Below, in pieces: positions 29,206 to 32,588 of a DNA stretch of 32,588 nt. The stretch is from Nemertoderma westbladi (taxonomy: Eukaryota; Xenacoelomorpha; Nemertodermatida; Nemertodermatidae): positions 1-32,588 of the forward strand of contig JAUCBJ010007410.1 of the NCBI GenBank assembly GCA_032718475.1, written 5' to 3'. Below the pieces are notes generated by a model, which searched no databases, was not told the origin of the DNA, and was given only the letters and a program-made list of their open reading frames with translations. Every line of letters starts with the position of its first letter. The stretch's first letter is position 1. A program made the position numbers and the translations under genes.

Positions 29206-29783
29206 GCGACCAATCACAACCATTCCCTGATGATTCAGACATGCTCACTTCTGACGATGACGTAACACCCAGAAGTATAAATAATTCCTTCGACCAACCT
29301 GGTCCCTCTGGGATTCAACCCCAGGATATTGTGAAAGGAAACTGCTCCAATGAGAAGCCCTTCAGCTGTGATACTTGTGATAAGACGTTCGCATATAACA
29401 GCCACCTAATTAGACACCAAAGGATCCACACAGGCGAGCGTCCATACCAATGCGGTATCTGCAACAAACGTTTCTCTCACCTGTGCAACCTAATCTCGCA
29501 CAAGCGGACGCATTCCGGAGAGCGACCGTTCGTGTGCGACACATGCGGGAAGCGATTTATGCAGAGCGGCATCTTAACGTCCCACAAAAGAATTCACACA
29601 GGAGAGCGTCCGTTCGTGTGCGACACGTGCGGGAAGGGATTTACACAGAGCTGCAGTCTAAACGCTCACAAGAAATTACATACAGGGGAACGACCGTTTG
29701 GCTGCGATATATGCGGGAAATGTTTCTCCCAACGCCATCAGGTATCGAGCCACAAATGTATCCGCAGTGGGGAGACTCGGTAA
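29206..29783 (+). CDS. Zinc-finger gene, exon 2 (five C2H2 fingers, residues 320-511)
   Basis: The exon begins after AG 29204-29205 and ends at TAA 29781-29783; joined to exon 1 the CDS is 1536 bases, exactly in frame. After an acidic linker (PDDSDMLTSDDDV) come five C2H2 fingers spaced by TGERP/SGERP linkers: first CDTCDKTFAYNSH..HQRIH, second CGICNKRFSHLCN..HKRTH, third CDTCGKRFMQSGI..HKRIH, fourth CDTCGKGFTQSCS..HKKLH, fifth CDICGKCFSQRHQ..HKCIR. The last position of the fifth finger is Arg where His is expected, so it may not fold normally. C2H2 arrays of this kind bind DNA sequence-specifically in the nucleus; the target is unknown. Confidence 0.88.
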
Positions 29784-30032
29784 CTGTAATGTTTGTAAGA
29801 AACGTTTATCTACTTCCGGTGATATTGTTGGACACAGATAAACTAAAATTCTGTATGTAGTTAGTTGTAGATTATGTTGATTAAATTTAAAAACAGTTAG
29901 ATTATCAGAAGAAATTTAAAGAACCAAATATTTACATTAACGACATTATAACATTATATTATCGCGAAGTGTGAAGTGGATGTGGGGAAAGTTGGATATA
30001 TGTAAACCAAATTGATTCAGCTGTTATTACCA

Positions 30033-30038
30033 AATAAA
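30033..30038 (+). promoter_or_regulatory. AATAAA polyadenylation signal, copy B
   Basis: It lies about 250 bases after the stop, at the position homologous to 6893-6898 in copy A, within an almost unchanged 3' UTR. Confidence 0.55.
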
Positions 30039-30065
30039 TTCTACTCACCCACTAAGAAGGGGGTA

Positions 30066-30087
30066 GGGGGGGGGGGGGGGGGGGGGG
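30066..30087 (+). repeat. Poly-G tract, copy B 3' flank
   Basis: A G run of about 22 bases sits where copy A has only GGGGGG (6919-6924), so the tract expanded in B or shrank in A after duplication. Confidence 0.9.
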
Positions 30088-30240
30088 AGGGGTAAAACTG
30101 TCTCTGTTACACATTTTTTGCAATTTTGTTATTATTAAAAAATATTTATAAGACGCCGTATACACGATGTTCTAGACTTACAGTAAAAAAATAATAACTT
30201 GAATATAAAATCACTTGAAAATGAAAACGTAATATTTGTA

Positions 30241-32314
30241 AAGTCTTTATTGGTTCAACCAAATTTAATATATTTGGTATCTGGTGAAGCTCTTTATCAG
30301 TTTTATCTCATAGTTACTTGACATTCTATGATCGATATAAGTTGATGGCAATGAAACCATCAAATTCCCTTGTGCCTTTAGTACAGTTGACAGACACTAT
30401 ACTGTACTACTAATACGACTATTTTTCAATTTACGCTGTCAGTCTGACTTTGTACGGTCCGATCAACTCCAATTTCAACAACCGGTAGGGTCTAGCTACT
30501 GTATGTGGATGTACATCAGCACTAGGCATACAGTACATGGCTTTTTGCCTTTACATGATTTTACACAAATGGATGCCCTTTTACATCCGAAAAATAATGT
30601 CTATGTTTTTGTACAAAAATCACATCAGCCTTTAATAATATGAAAATGGGAGACATTGTCAGGAATCCGCATGCATAAATGCCCTTTTGCCTTTTTACCG
30701 ACGATTTGGCTGCAAGGCATAGAACAACCTGAACATGCGACGAGTGAATAGACTTTGCAATTGCATTAAGGTAAACCCTAAGCAAACGTGAATACACTTT
30801 GAATTTTAATTTGGGTTTGGGCCGCCACTCGAGTGAGATCAACTGGAGCTACTGTAGGATCTGCTGAAGCCGAGTTAAGGACTAACGTATTTCAGGGCCT
30901 CCAACTGCATTAAACCTACAGTACTGCAGTAACAGTACAGTGTGGCTGTCTGTTTATTGTTTTGGTTTGCAAAGCCCGCCTCTGTAACCTGCACCTTTCC
31001 CTCAATTGGTAAAGAGGCCGTTTATTTGTTTTGGGTAGAATAGCCTGCCTCTGTAACCTGCTCCTTTCCCTCAATTGGTTTATGGCGTGGGTTACTTATT
31101 TATGAAAAAAATGTTTATGAAAAAATTTTTTTTAAAGTGTTTCATAAAATAAGCGGTAGGGCCTACATATAAAAGTGTTTCACAAAATAAGCGGTAGGGC
31201 CTTAAACGTTTTTCATACAATGGTCCCCAAAGGAGGCCCCCAAACACGTTAATCCCGCCGATTACTGTATAATTAGTCAAAAACAAATAATTGTAATAAA
31301 TAAATAGAAGTATAGGCCTACCATACACCGGCTATGATATATATTATTAAGGGGGGGGGGGGGGGATAGTTATAAAACCCGAAAAAAAACGAAAAAGACG
31401 AAATTATTAACGAAAATTAATATCGAAATTATAAAACTATAGATAAAATCTCGCTTTCCAGTGAGATAGGTATTATTAGAAGACACACTTTACATTATTT
31501 ACTTTACATTATTTAATTAAGAAAATCGATAATTTCGCCCCATTTTCGACCCTAAAAGTAATTTAATACCAAAATACTGGCTCTGTTGATTGGTTGTTAG
31601 GGGTGATCCAATGATTGCAAAACACCACAAGATGGCGCTCAAATTAGGACTGTAGTCAGAATGTGGGCCTACTGCAGTTATTGCATTACGACTGCTGGAC
31701 TGCAATTCTGTCGTTACAGTACGTTCACATGTTCACATCCGCCGCACCACTTGCCTGACAGTCACTGTACAGTGCACACCAAGGCTAGGTAGCGTTAAGG
31801 TACCGTATGCCGTAATGCAAAAATTTATATGGGAATTACATTGTTGCAGTGTTGGGTTAGGGTACCGGACCACTTCTTTCATCTTTGCCGCTTCCGGCTG
31901 TACCGTACCATGCTTGTACAGTAACACACAAGTAGGCCCGCTGTACTGATCTGCTGATGCTGAGTTGATTCATCCAAGCCGCCATTATTGGTCAACGCCC
32001 AACAACCAACCAACAGACAGTATTTGGTATTAAATTACTTTTAAGGTCGAAAATGGGACGAAATTATCCGATTTAATTAATTAAAAAATGTAAAGTGTGT
32101 ATTCTAATAATATCGATCTTATTAGAAAGCGAGGTTTTGTAGATTGTTTGATAATTTTGATATTTTCGCTGATAAATTCGTCTTTTTCGTTATTTTCGGG
32201 TTTTATAACTATCCGGGGGGGAGGGGGGTCACGTCCTTGGCACGGTAGGAATAGTTGGGGTATCACAGTAACCTGGTTACCGGGATATTCAGCCATGACC
32301 TGGATAATTTTGAT
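30241..32314. repeat. Downstream paralogous block, copy B (split by insertion)
   Basis: It corresponds to 11978-13135. The match is interrupted by a local difference at about 30345-30450 and by the 851-bp element at 31364-32214. It includes the paired inverted 68-bp minisatellite units (30953-31082). A 93-codon minus-strand open frame (30561-30842) is interrupted in copy A and is not considered a gene. Confidence 0.85.
31364..32214. mobile_element. 851-bp foldback element with ~250-bp inverted arms
   Basis: The left end GGATAGTTATAAAACCCGAA is mirrored by the right end. The inverted similarity continues inward through CGAAAAAGACGAA, a CTCGCTTTC segment, ACACACTTTACATT, CCCATTTTCGACC and TAATTTAATACCAAA, to about 31620 on the left and 31970 on the right. 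The unpaired centre (~330 bp) has no gene. Flanks on both sides are G runs, so any target duplication is masked. The homologous poly-G in copy A (13022-13048) is uninterrupted, which demonstrates insertion. Confidence 0.85.
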
Positions 32315-32588
32315 AAAAATGGTAAGACGGTTGGGATTGCATTGCAAATAACTACAATAAAATTGGACAAATTCAATGCTTTTGATTTGGTTTCCCGTGT
32401 CACAGAACATGGAGAAACATACAAATGCTTTATCAGTCATTTATTTAAATGCTTAGAAATAAACATACTGTATAAAAACGTGCCTGGCGTTTATATGTTT
32501 GTTCTATGTTCCTTTTATGTGTTATTTATAAAATGTCGTATGTTTTCCACGTTCACTTAGTAGATTTTTTGCAAGTAACCTTTAAATA
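32315..32588. other. Right edge, unassigned
   Basis: This lies beyond the end of the paralogous block. A plus-strand open frame continues to 32560 (including KLDKFNAFDLVSRVTEHGET), but no domain is recognised and its start lies in non-coding duplicated DNA. It could be part of an exon or of another element running out of the window. Confidence 0.3.

Noticed and set aside
30561-30842. 93-codon minus-strand ORF in the paralogous block
   Set aside because: The equivalent frame in copy A does not stay open, so it is not conserved as coding.
32255-32560. 101-codon ORF at the right edge as a gene
   Set aside because: It starts in duplicated non-coding DNA and has no recognisable domain. It is left as unassigned because an exon cannot be excluded.

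Overview
The window looks like nuclear DNA of an invertebrate animal. It holds C2H2 zinc-finger coding exons with GT/AG splice sites, AATAAA polyadenylation signals, long satellite and minisatellite arrays, LINE and Ty3/Gypsy fragments, MITEs and foldback elements. There is no sign of bacterial gene organisation. The species cannot be named from sequence alone; a marine invertebrate is plausible, but that is only an impression. No RNA gene or CRISPR array was seen.

The backbone is a tandem duplication of a two-exon zinc-finger gene. Copy B (right) appears intact: exon 1 (25974-26931), a 2.27 kb intron (26932-29205) and exon 2 (29206-29783). The splice phases match and predict a 511-residue protein with an acidic, Ser/Thr/Asn-rich N-terminal half and five C2H2 fingers. 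Copy A (left) keeps only the 3' tip of exon 1 (951-1059), the same intron layout (LINE scrap, then 106-bp satellite, 2412-5950) and a finger exon (6067-6722) whose fifth finger is frameshifted. The 3' UTRs of the two copies are almost identical, although their finger exons differ clearly. Further downstream, blocks 11978-13135 (A) and 30241-32314 (B) also correspond.

Because the paralogues share flanks, each serves as an empty-site control for the other. Copy A carries a 4.38 kb foldback-type element (7094-11470) whose inverted arms are arrays of a 12-bp minisatellite. It has perfect 10-bp termini and a 9-bp target duplication, and copy B retains an empty-site-like sequence. Copy B carries an 851-bp foldback element (31364-32214) with arms of about 250 bp inside a poly-G run that is uninterrupted in copy A.

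Between the two genes (13136-25970) lies a mobile-element graveyard. It contains, in order, a TA-flanked MITE, a degenerate LINE on the minus strand bracketed by an inverted pair of repeats, 62-bp and 68-bp minisatellites, and a decayed Ty3/Gypsy element (18208-23871). The Gypsy element contains two nested insertions. Last comes a 1.19 kb non-autonomous element (24168-25358) whose ends carry 21 exact copies of the 10-bp palindrome CTACGCGTAG. All element ORFs seen are broken, so the only candidate functional protein-coding gene is the copy B zinc-finger gene, with copy A a possible partial paralogue.
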